Position numbers and translations under genes: made by a program
Notes under the pieces: generated by a model
What the model was told of the DNA's origin: nothing
The model's input: only the letters and a program-made list of their open reading frames with translations
Databases searched by the model: none
NCBI GenBank assembly: GCA_005765155.1
Contig: VCCP01000007.1
Location: 1,257,501 to 1,321,500 of the forward strand
Length of the DNA: 64,000 nucleotides
Reading direction: 5' to 3'
From: Zelopaecilomyces penicillatus
Lineage: Eukaryota > Ascomycota > Sordariomycetes > Hypocreales > Pseudodiploosporaceae
Part shown: piece by piece, positions 11,773-22,300 of the stretch
Layout of the letters: every line of letters starts with the position of its first letter
Numbering within the stretch: the stretch's first letter is position 1

Positions 11773-12522
11773 ATGACCACATACGTGGATGCGCTCAATC
11801 GTAACGTCCGACTGGAAACCACAACATCATCAGCATCAACAAGTCATCGATGTAATACCAATTTCTTCTCTCTACCATTCGAGATACGCCTCGAGATATT
11901 TACCTACCTCCTTTGCCTGGCTCCAGACTCTTCCTCCCGCCAACAAAGCCATCGTCATCTACAGCTTCTCTACCACGACTACCACGCCAGCCAGTCCCGC
12001 ATCCACCCAAACATCCTCCTCGCCAATCGCCAGATCAATTACGAAGCCACATATCTACTCTACTCAACCAACATCTTCATCGCTCACCCAAACCTCCTTG
12101 CCTCGTTCCCCCGCCTGCGACCTTGGTACGGCCCGCTGCGCGAGACCGCAGTGCTGCCGCGCATTCGCCGCTTTCATCTCCGTCTCCGTCTCGATTGCGA
12201 CCTGGCCTACGACCGCGTCGCCGCCGCCAAGGCCTTCTCCGGCGTTGACGAGCTGTCCGTTCATGTATCCCAGTCCGAGTTCCTCGGCGTCGGCTGTGAT
12301 AACCTGGCTGTCCTTGAGGATGTCCGCGGCGTCGGCAAGGTCACCATCTCTGGAAGTACCACCGGCTTTGAGGACTATATCCTCTGGCTCCAAAACGCCA
12401 TGCAGAGCGCACCTGGGTGTGACATCCCCAAGATTGAGGCATTGGGGTCCGCCATGGCTGCTTTAACCAATCATTTCAACACCCACGTCCTTCACCAGCA
12501 GCAATTCATAGCGGCCCAGTAG
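11773..12522 (+). CDS. F-box-like protein, fungal family
   Basis: A 249-residue single-exon protein. Residues 31-49 (FFSLPFEIRLEIFTYLL) match the start of an F-box-like helix pair. A short segment further on, ILLANRQINYEATYLLYSTN, is the hallmark of the large fungal families of F-box-like/DUF proteins, where it follows the first helices. If it works as an F-box it would link a substrate to an SCF ubiquitin ligase, but these families are poorly characterised and the substrate cannot be inferred. The C-terminal half has no motif I recognise. The ATG at 11773 is the first in frame, with AAA before it. Confidence 0.75.
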   Translation: MTTYVDALNRNVRLETTTSSASTSHRCNTNFFSLPFEIRLEIFTYLLCLAPDSSSRQQSHRHLQLLYHDYHASQSRIHPNILLANRQINYEATYLLYSTNIFIAHPNLLASFPRLRPWYGPLRETAVLPRIRRFHLRLRLDCDLAYDRVAAAKAFSGVDELSVHVSQSEFLGVGCDNLAVLEDVRGVGKVTISGSTTGFEDYILWLQNAMQSAPGCDIPKIEALGSAMAALTNHFNTHVLHQQQFIAAQ

Positions 12523-13132
12523 CAGGCCTGGCCTTATGGTTGTGCTTCGTATCATAGCATGACATGTAACTCTTCTCAAATTGTAAACGAGGTCTTCTTG
12601 TGTCTTAACTTTTTCTTCTGTGTATTACCACTACCGTCATAGCTTCTACTTCTTCGAGATCATGCTGGAAAGCTCCTTCATAACATCAATCAATTCTATC
12701 AAAAGACGGTCTGGTCTTCCTTGTATACCCCCTTTCCTGTTCTATGCCCAGCTTCTAGGTCTATGTCTAGGTCGCAAATCGAAGTCCCATGGAGACGTCA
12801 CTGCCGCAGCCATGCCAACATTGCCCCTACTCAATTAGCCATCTAGCCAATTCAATTGCTGTTCAAATCCACTCCCCAAGCACGTTCGCATTCAAGCTTT
12901 CTTTACAAAAGGAAGAAGAAAAAATAGAGAAATAAAGATGAAATGAGGAGTAATACATCAACAAACAAAACAGGCAGTGCTAGGCATGCCAATAACTGTA
13001 CCCCATGTAACGCCTTTTCTGATGCAGCACAACTCAGAATGATACCGCTTCCCGATTCGTTCTGACTTTTTAGCCCCTAGGTGCCTCCCGCGGCCACAAC
13101 CCTTTCTTCCGTGCTTTGTTTACAGCGGATTA
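12523..13132. other. Intergenic between convergent genes
   Basis: 610 bp between the stop codons of the F-box-like gene and the Asp/Glu carrier gene. It holds the two 3' ends and an A-rich run around 12905-12965. A 72-codon plus-strand frame in it has no features supporting a gene. Confidence 0.5.
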
Positions 13133-15418
13133 CTATGGCTGTCCTCCACCACCAATGGACTTGGGGAGTGATCTCCAACCCTGCTCATTGGGCATCTTGA
13201 TCTTACCGAAATCCTCGTCAAGATCCAGAATGATCTTGAGTGCATTCCTGCTGCGGGTATATGGGCTCGAGTCCAGGCTTCCAGCGGTAGACACAGTAGA
13301 TAGGGTATCACTCATACTAGCATGAGTCTTATCCTTAGCTGCTGATCCCGGCATCGGCAAAGCTGTCTGGAGCACCTCGTACATGGCCAAGGTAAAGCCG
13401 AACTGGGGTGAAGATCGCATGATTCGGGCGGGGCCGCCCTTGAAGAAGGCAGTAAACCCTTCTTCTTTCCAGATCGTCTTGGCTGCGTGTCGAAGACCAG
13501 TGTACGTCGCCTCACCCTTTCGAGCTTCGACCTGTAGTCTTGTCTTAATGACGTCGCAGGGGGTCGTCAGATAGGCAGCAGGCATACCAGCGATAGCGCC
13601 AGCCGTCAACAGCTGCATAATACCTAGCTTTTTCGTCGGCGATTCGCCGAACATGTCTTTTTTGAGATGGTTGTACGTCGGAAAGTAGATGGCGGAGAAA
13701 GGCACATCTCGCAATAAACAGGCAGATGCTCCTTTGTACAGGCCCATCAGACCAAGGTTACGCACGATCCACATGGCAGATCTCTTGGGGGTGCCCTCAA
13801 CAGTTTTGGCAACCTCGCCCTGGACTTGCAAGCGGATCTTGACGATTTCGAGGGGGTTCGTGAAGACCTAACAAAGGTTGTACAGTTAGTAAAAATAGAG
13901 GACAATGGTTGGATCAAGTTATGTGCAGCAAATCCACTGCATCGGGAGAAAAGGAATAGGCTGCCACTTACCACTTGGCAACCACCAGCAGCGGCACCGG
14001 CAATAACCTCAGATCCCCACCAAATACCGCCTTGCTTGTCGGTGAAGTGGGTGCGGACCAAGTCATTGACCGTAAGCTTGATAGCCTTTTCTGGTGCGAC
14101 GCCGACCAACTGCGGGCCAACACCAGAGTAGAGACCTCGAAGTCCTTCGTTGCGAAACACTTTTTGGAAGCAGTCAATGGAGTTCTTGTACAATCTCTGA
14201 CCCGGTTGAGCGCCACGCTGGTTCTGCAGACGGGTTTTGACAAGATCGATAGGGTAGACCATGAAGGCGCCGAAGGCGCCGGCGAAGCTACCCAGAGCAA
14301 AGTTGTAGGTTGACTCAAGAACCTTTTGCATCATGGCTCCGCCCTTTACGGCAGCTTTGTCAAGAGACTGGGTCGCAGAATCTACAGTGTCATACATGGG
14401 GTTGCGCCATGAGGGATCCAGAACCTTGGCGAAATCGCCCAGGCCGAGTCGTCCAGAGGGCTCATCAAGACCGGCAAAGTGAAAGAGAATATCGGCCTCC
14501 ATGGGTGTGAATAAAGAGAAACGGGTGGTCTTGGCTGCGTGATTCATAAATTCTGATCTCGTAATCTTGCCATCTGCAGATTTGGATACAGCACGGCGCA
14601 CAATCAACTCTACCAAATCCATCTCCTTAATCATGTTTTGGAATGCGCGCACATTGGCATAGGACACCTTGCTACCGGTGGAGATGTTGCACAGAGTGTG
14701 GAGATTCTCCAACAAGTGATCGGAGAGCTTGTGCTTGGAGGTTTCAAGAATGATGCGCTCGAAATCTTCAGGATCAACATAACCGTCGCCATCCTTGTCA
14801 AAAAGTTGGAAGGCTTGTCGGATACGCTCGCCTTGAAGTCCTCGCAACATCTGAGAGAACTGGTGGTAGCTCAAATCATGTCGCATCTTTTTGCTTCCGA
14901 TGTACAACTTGGCCCACTCGCAGTCCCAATCAAAGGGAATATTGTCTGGCCCTTTGTTGAGCTCGTACAGCTTTCGGAAGTCTTCGTACTTGACAGTACC
15001 TGTGCGATCAACGTCGAACAAGCGAAATGCAACCTCGTACTCGGCATCAGGCTTCATGAGAAGGTTCTCAAACACACCCCAGTCGGTCAATGAGACTCTT
15101 CCGCTGCCCTTGCTGTCGGCGACTCGGAACAGCATCGAATATTGTTCCCGCTTGATCTTGTGCTAGGCATCGACATCCATTAGTCTCCTGTAGTCGCTCA
15201 ACCATTATGCATCAGTCAAGACGACTTACAAAGTCCTCGTCTGTAGGCGCGACAGCGTTGATAAACTCCTCGGGTCCCATGTACTGCTCTCCGGTCTCGG
15301 GGTCGTTGACAGCATGGCTGGTGAAGCGCGCCTTGGTTTGCGCAGAAAGTTGACTAGGTGTCTCAGTGCCGATGAGGGCCTCTTTGACTACCTCTTTAAC
15401 CACCGTAGCGCTAGCCAT
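13133..15418 (-). CDS. AGC1: Calcium-binding mitochondrial aspartate/glutamate carrier (Aralar/Agc1 type)
   Basis: Three exons on the minus strand: 15418-15230, 15162-13972 and 13867-13133; introns of 67 and 104 bp; product 704 residues. It exchanges mitochondrial aspartate for cytosolic glutamate plus a proton across the inner membrane, feeding the malate-aspartate shuttle. The N-terminal half has EF-hands, including a canonical loop DKDGDGYVDPEDF at residues 185-197, a second at about 113-124 and a weaker one near 258-265. The C-terminal half is a six-helix SLC25 domain with the three signatures PIDLVKTRLQ (from residue 367), PLEIVKIRLQ and PCDVIKTRLQ. Length and order match animal aralar/citrin. 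The join GGCQV/VFTNPLEIV restores the second signature across intron 2. Short Ser-rich and acidic regions follow the carrier domain. Confidence 0.96.
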
Positions 15419-17152
15419 GTTGTGTTGTGGTCAATGGTAAACTCGAGGTCGAATTTGACAGGTGTTAGGATGGCGGTGCGACACAGCCGGTGCTGAAGAG
15501 GCAGGTTCCGACAGCGGCAATTCCGTAAAATCGTAAAGGCAAGACGAAGAAAAGAAAAGAAACCAAGTCAGAAACCAATGCTCCAACGATGTTCTATAAC
15601 ATTAAAAGAACGATAGTCGGCCGCGGGGGGGGTCGCAGCACTAGATGTGCCTATGCAGAAAATGAGATCGGCAAGTTGACGGAAGCCGGGGGGAAAAAAC
15701 CTTGACCGGTAAAGTAAACTTCGAGATGCTGCTAGTTTCGGCGGAAATGTTCCCCTGCAGCCACATAGCAAGTTTGCTGGAGCTTGGTGGAAGGGACAGC
15801 CGGACATACGTTTAACCGGAGCGAGTGAGCACTAGAACCCGTTTTTTGTGATGCTAGTCAGGGGTCTTATTTTACTTTGGACTTGTACCGCTACTAATTC
15901 AGGTACAAGCCCAACGTTCGGGCAGGAGGCACCAGGTACTCAGTATACTCCTTGAAAACCTATGATCAAGTGAGACATGCCACCTACTATAGAGGAAAGC
16001 CGTGCGCTTGAAAGGGCTTCTTCTTTTCCCTCAAATTACTTCTTTTAGCATGCGGCGTGTTTCTATCAATGGGAGGAGAAGAGAACACCCTTCAGAAAAT
16101 GAAAGAGCAAACAAGGCTTATTACTAAGTGACATGATGGGGGAATGGTCAGGGCTTACTACATCAACACAACCCTCTGTGTGCGCAAAGGCATCCATTCT
16201 AGCATCCCCCGGCTAAGTCCACGTCTCCTGCTCATAGGGGGTCTGGCGAGCACTTGTACCTATACTTTGGTCTTCATCGTTGTCTTTTAGTACGTAAAAT
16301 GGTGTCGGGAAACCCCGGGATTCTGCTCGGAACCTCCGGTTAATTACCCCAGAACAGCCCCGTGCACATGGGGTAGCCCGCCATAGATGGTCTAGGATGA
16401 TGGACAAATTGCCCATGCAACATCTCTCAGGGTTGGAATTGCCAGTTCGAAAACAGCACTAGATCACCCATACAAACCCAATTGTAAAAGGCCATTACAC
16501 AATACAGAGGCGTGAATAAATGCGTTTTTATACCAGCAACCTGCTCGACCTTGCATTCGGCCAACAGATTTACTTCAGCTCTAAGAAAAGACAAGGCAAA
16601 TAATGCACAGCCCATGCGTAACGAGCAAGATTAATCCATACAAGTTTCCATGTCTCCCGCAGAGTATTACCAGTCCACACTCCGTGTGTGAGCCGCCTCA
16701 GAACATGCCTGTGATTTCCAGGCTTGTGCCACTCCCTTCCGACAACCTTCCTTGATATTATCCGTTCCGAAACCATCCGGTTCTAAAGCAACCATAAACA
16801 CCCAAAAAGAGCCAAAAGCTAGGAGAATGTCTCGTTCAAAAAGAGCGAAACCAGTCATTTCGTCGTAACATCATTATCCACGGTGTTCAGGGCATCCCGT
16901 TCCATCGACATTGTAAGGTGTGTCAAGTCCGGTCGCGCAATTATTATGTGGGGGTGAGGTTTGTGCCCGTCCAGCGGGCTGGAGTGTTCTTGCAACTGAG
17001 GGTGTAACGTGAGCAGCTTTGTTCATAGCCAGGTCGTATCAAGATTGTTGCCAGATATTTTCCCGATCCTCGATTAAAAGTTATAGGCGCGTTGCGAAGG
17101 TATAAGTAGAGTTGCTTGCCAATGTTGAAAGTGGAATTCCAACATAGCCCCT
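15419..17152. other. Intergenic: carrier promoter and cyclin 3' region
   Basis: About 1.7 kb between two genes on the same strand. I see no gene: the open frames are short and lack family features. GGTAC/TACT words recur around 15885-15960. The promoter of the Asp/Glu carrier must lie towards the left end of this interval. Confidence 0.5.
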
Positions 17153-19391
17153 TCATCCCTCAAGGGGAATGACAATGTTATTGATGTATTGGAATTGATC
17201 TGACGCATCATCTAGCTTGTTCGCCTTGAGCTTCAGGGGTCGCACAGGCATGGAATGTTGCGGCAGAGTGAAACCGGCATCCAAAGCGCGCTGAACAAGC
17301 GTCGAGGCCTCCTTGAATCGCTTCTCGCTATACTTGTCGAAAACTGCTGAGTGGTGCAAACGTGGGTTCACGCAGCACTCAATCATCATAGCCACTAGAG
17401 ACTTGAGTTGGTTCCATGTGTATCCGGAATAATGAACATGATGTTTGGTCTATTGCGCATGTTAGCCAATTATAACGTTGGGTATTGCATTCACAAAAGC
17501 ATCCGTGCTTACCCAGTCGCCCTTTTTCAAAATGAGCCGAGACAAACAATGAGCGCCAGCGGCCAGAAAACTGGGTGGAGACGCGACAAAGCGCTCATCC
17601 ATGATAGTAAGCTCCAAGAAGTACTTGGCCAGTGTTCGCGTCTCAAGATCGTAATCATCAGCCTTGCTGACGCGTCTTAGAAAACTCATAGGGCCAGGCC
17701 ATCCGAGCTCGAAGCTGAGCATACTCAGCATGAAACGCTCCGCCTTGAGGATCTCCTCCGTAGAGTAGCCACCATCTACCATATAGACGATTTCTTCCAA
17801 CGAGGGGCAGTTGATCTCTTCGTACTTGGATGCGACCAGGATAGCAGTGGCTCCAACAAGCTGGAGTTTTCCTATTGAAATGACTTTGCATGAGAGAAAC
17901 CGGTCGATGTAATTGACGGTAAGAAAGAGCGTCTCGGGTAATAGGTTGAATCGGTTGTGTACCTGCACAAGCCAATCCATGAGGACCGATCGCATAGACC
18001 ATTGAATCTCCGTCTGGATCTCCATGTAGTGAGGATTGGGGAGCATCTTAATCTAATTGGGTCATGGTTAGTACTGCTGCGATGACGAGAGTGTGATTAA
18101 TTACGAACCTCCAGTTCTCGCATATACTCAAAGATTTCTTCCCCATACTCGGCAACCATGCTAACATCCCACAGCTCATCGTCTATGTCCTCTTGGGGAC
18201 GAGTTTGTTCGACCTCCATCTTTGCGTCCAGCAGCTCACGTTGCACGCGCGTGGTCAACCGGGGTGCAAGAACAGTTGTTGTTGTTAAGTCACGCGATCG
18301 AGTAGAGTGAGCAGTTGCGTATGCTTGATCTTGATCGTCATAATCCTCATCATCATCTTCTTCTTCCTCCCAGCACTCCTCGGGTTCCGAAGGTGCAGAA
18401 TTTCGTCCTTCAGTATCACCATAGAGTGCATTGTCCGGTTCTTCATAGATGTTGGGAAGTTTGGATGGCATGTCAACGTATCTTTCTCCGCTGTTTTCCT
18501 CCGCCTGTGAGTCACAGTTCGTTGGAAAACAAAGTGAATCGAGATAGATAGTGTTGCCACCCGATTGGTCCTCAGATTCGGGGGGCATCTCCATGAGCAC
18601 CTCAGCATTGATATACGAGGACCCCACTTTGGAAGTGGCCAAGTCGGTTCTCTCAAACTGTTTGCTCTGCGTTTTTCGAAGCGTTGGTTGCTGCTGCTTC
18701 AGTTGGGGTTGACTCTTATGATGGCGAGGCTGCAAAGGAGGTGCGTGAAGCGATCCCTGGAGACTGGGAGCAAACTTATCCTTGACAGCGTTTGAGGTCC
18801 CATGTCGCCGTTGAACGTCTGCATCAGCGATGTGGGGTTGGATAACCGAGTCCTGAACATAAGCGTGGATCGACTTCCTTCCAACTTCGAAGCGGGCTTC
18901 AACTGAGGTTGCAGCCTTGCACTTGTTGCCCAAGGCGACAGCTCGTTGCGCTGGCCGAGACAATAAGTCCTTGCCGAGCGGGGGGTTCTCTTTGTTGATA
19001 ATTAGGGCAGGCTGAACTTGGGCAGGAACAATCACAGCTTGTGCCTTGCCTATTTTGAAATCATCACGTCCATTGTTTGTATTCTTGGCCAAGTTGGTTA
19101 CGTCTCCAAACGCAGCACGCTTGGCATTGCCGCGCAAACCCACCGTGGTGATGGCTGTCATTCCAGAGAGGTTGCCTGTTGACTTATGGCGTTGATGAAG
19201 AGAGTGGACCATGTTTTCGGCGCCGCGAGGTCGATAAGGCTGCGCAATGATTCAGAAGTTAGCTTTTGATTGTTCAGAACAAGTTCGGAATACATGGGAG
19301 TGAGTTGGCTAGGCTTGTGGTAGAGTTTGAAGCCATCAATCCATCTTCATTGAGGATCGCGCCGGGCATATGAACTTACCCGAGCATCCAT
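17153..19391 (-). CDS. G2/mitotic B-type cyclin
   Basis: Four exons on the minus strand: 19391-19380 (only four codons, MDAR), 19239-18109, 18052-17513 and 17449-17153; introns of 140, 56 and 63 bp; product about 659 residues. B-type cyclins activate Cdk1 for entry into mitosis. The N-terminal cyclin box includes SVLMDWLVQVH and TLFLTVNYIDRFLS, then VGATAILVASKYEE. The C-terminal box is completed across intron 3 (KKGDW/TKHHVHYSGY). The long N-terminal region has a KEN box at residues 87-89. It also has a destruction-box-like RAAFGDVTN at 45-53 with Phe where Leu is usual. The tiny first exon is inferred from ATG, GTAAGT and frame; the in-frame ATG at 19212 is an alternative start. Fungi have NimE/Clb-type paralogues, and I cannot say which this is. 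Confidence 0.92.
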
Positions 19392-22300
19392 GATAGGCAG
19401 CAACTCCGCAAAGCTTGGTGCAAAGGATTAAGAATATTAGGCTACTCGAAGAAAATAAACCTGCAAGACGGGCTTCAAGGCAGTAATGCCTTCGAGATGC
19501 TCAAGCACGTGCCAAGGATACCATAAAATATCGAGCGAGTCGCGAGTGATGATGATCGGGTCGTCTGCAGTTCTCAAGAGGAAACCGACGCGACGGTGAA
19601 TGCGTGTCGGATCAGAATACTGCTCGTCGAGGCAGAAGAAGTGAAAAGTTCTTGGGGAAGGCTGCAGATCCAAAGCATGAGCAGAAAGGGGGTAGAATTG
19701 TACAAAAATAAAGCTCAACTCGGCGTCAGCTTGGCGAAAGCTAAGAGGAAGGCTTTGCTTTCTCTCTGGGTCGAATGAGGTATCCGTTAACGAGAGAAGG
19801 TATGAGAAGCGTATTACAGAGAAATAACACGAGAACAGGCGGTTGCACTGGAGGAAGATTCTCAGAAAGCCTGGTCACCTTGGTTTATTAGACCAGGTCT
19901 CCACCCAGCTGCCCTCAGATGAGATTTTGTTTATTTGTTTATGTCCCAAGCGCTGTTAAACGCCTTAGCGCAGGGACAGCTGGTGACAACGATCGCGCCT
20001 GTTGTTACTGAAATTGGGTGCACGGACCCCATTCTGGTCATTGCGTTCCTGACTTCTGTCGTCCCGGAGATGACGATGTTCCGGGGTTCGCGCTGCTGGA
20101 AGCTGTCCATCATCGTTGTACCCGCATCCCACATCGACACTAGTCTGGATCTGGAGGCTAATTTATGCCGCCGCGTCTCGCTGAAGTTGTGAGATGAGAA
20201 ACTATTATCCATTTCAACAATTCGGAGCTCTGCATTCCGACTCAGCATAATGTAGAATACTGTTGATAAATACTGAAAGGGAATTATCTTTTTCTTTTGG
20301 ACTTTCTACTGTCTTTGGATGATAATATCGCCCTTTTTATTAGTATTAAACACTCTGTGTCTTAGCGCGTCAGTTTCTCCTAGAATCAACGCCAAGCGGA
20401 CACGCCAGCACGTGACCATAATGTGGGTCTCACTGTTGGTTCTTTCCTCTAATATGTCTAGGAACGGATTTGGACTTCATAGAACTGTCGCAAAACCAAA
20501 TAGAGGATGCGATCGTGGCCCAAAGACTGGGATTCACATCCTCAGCTTTTTTGGGTCATTCAGCGCCACGATTTGACGGTACGCGCCGTGTCCGCCCCCT
20601 TCCATCTTGTTGGAGGCGCCGGGCCGAGGGCAGCCAAGCTAGGGCAATTTGGTTGTTTCATCTCAGAGCATTGCTGAATCCATCCGATTTGTTTGCGCAA
20701 CATTGTTGCGAAACCACGGGGTTATAGGCAAAGAAGCAACGAAATCTCGAGCAAAGTTGAGAGGCTGCTCGGGACAAAGTAGCGATTGCGTTAACTTGAG
20801 CGGCATTTCACCTCAGGGCTGAGGTTCCGCTTTGTGGGCGTCATGGGTCCCATTCGTTCACTCTGTCCACTCGGAGATGCCATCACCCCTCACCAATTAT
20901 GGCGCAGCTTGCGGTGCACTAGTCAGCCAACTGAACAAATCTCACCATTCTCGATTTCGGGCCCATCCCAATGCTGCAAGCACACTGGGCTTGGTTGCCA
21001 ACGGCCAACGCTGCAATTCGCGGAGCAGCTGTGAGTTGTGGGAATACTTTGTCGGCTGCATGCGCTATGTTATTCCCACATACGAATAACTGGAGCTCAT
21101 ACTGTATGTTCTTATCCGCCACACCGCGATGAGTCGCATATTTCCAGACACGGCAACGCAAGTGTTCGCCACACCAGACATTGTGTCAAGGGCAGATGGC
21201 TGAAAGCCCTACCGACACTGTTTTGACACTCTCGGTCGCAATTGAAGGTGTTCCATAAAACGTAAATATAAATAGTTGACTATACGGAGGACTGTGGAGG
21301 CTATGTCTCTCGTCGCATCCGGGTCCCTTGATGAGTGCTCTATTATTATATGGGACTTTGGCTGCCTACCTGTATCATATCACAAAACTTACGTACTACT
21401 ACAGTCTACTATGTCGGTGCACGCATAGAGCGGTGTGTTGTCGCCAGCTTGTCTACGTGGCTTGCCAAGAAACTGAATACCACTGGGTGTTTTTAAAGAA
21501 ACGCCCTTCTCCATTTATTCCATTCTCATGCGAGCGTTTTCAAGCCCTCGTGGCAGAAGCGATAGCTGAAGTAAACAGCATGCGCACCATCCCTCTCAGG
21601 AGTTCTCCAGCCTACCCTCGTCATCCCAAAACGAAGTTGGTGGCGCATACCGGCGGCGTTTGCCACTCCAACCCGTACTTCTGTTTTCTTTCTCGCGCAT
21701 GCCAGGTGTATCAAAGGTGTTATGGGAGCGCGGTAGAAGAGCCAGAAGGAAAAGAAGAAAAACTCACTAGCTGGTGGATTTCTTCTGTGGTTTGCTGGGG
21801 CTAGCGGTCCATCCCGTCTACAAACCGCCGCCTGCTTGTCTACACGTACGTGGTTGTTTTATAATATCACTGTATTGCAATTAATCTGGTAGCAAAGTAG
21901 GCAATGTAGCCAGTCTATCATTATGGAGGAGGTCCTGTATTGGAACAACCTGCTGCATCTCATTTATGTCGCACAGATTCGGGGCCAAGCGCAACTGCGC
22001 CCAAGCAGAAAAACTCAGCGCAGCATCGCAAGGTACACAGAATGTGAGGACGGGTTCTGTCCGTAAGGTTAGCTAGATCTAGGGATCTGCTGATGCGGCC
22101 AGGCTCTCCATCCATCCCAATCCCAATCCAAACCTCAGGACATTGCTTAGCACATGCAAGGTAGGGCGGGGTGAGAGGCGGTGACAGACCAGTGATGGCT
22201 CTTGCAGCGGCATCCAAGGCAATTCATACCGTGCAAAGCAATACTAGGTCAGCCCATTGTGCCCCATTCTGTCCCAGGTAGCATTAACGCAGTAATAGGT

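Noticed and set aside
19931..20248. 105-codon minus-strand ATG frame
   Set aside because: An overlapping plus-strand frame looks equally plausible and neither resembles a known family.
21328..21804. 158-codon plus-strand frame starting at or near ATG 21331
   Set aside because: The composition is not convincing, there is no domain, and no splice structure improves it.
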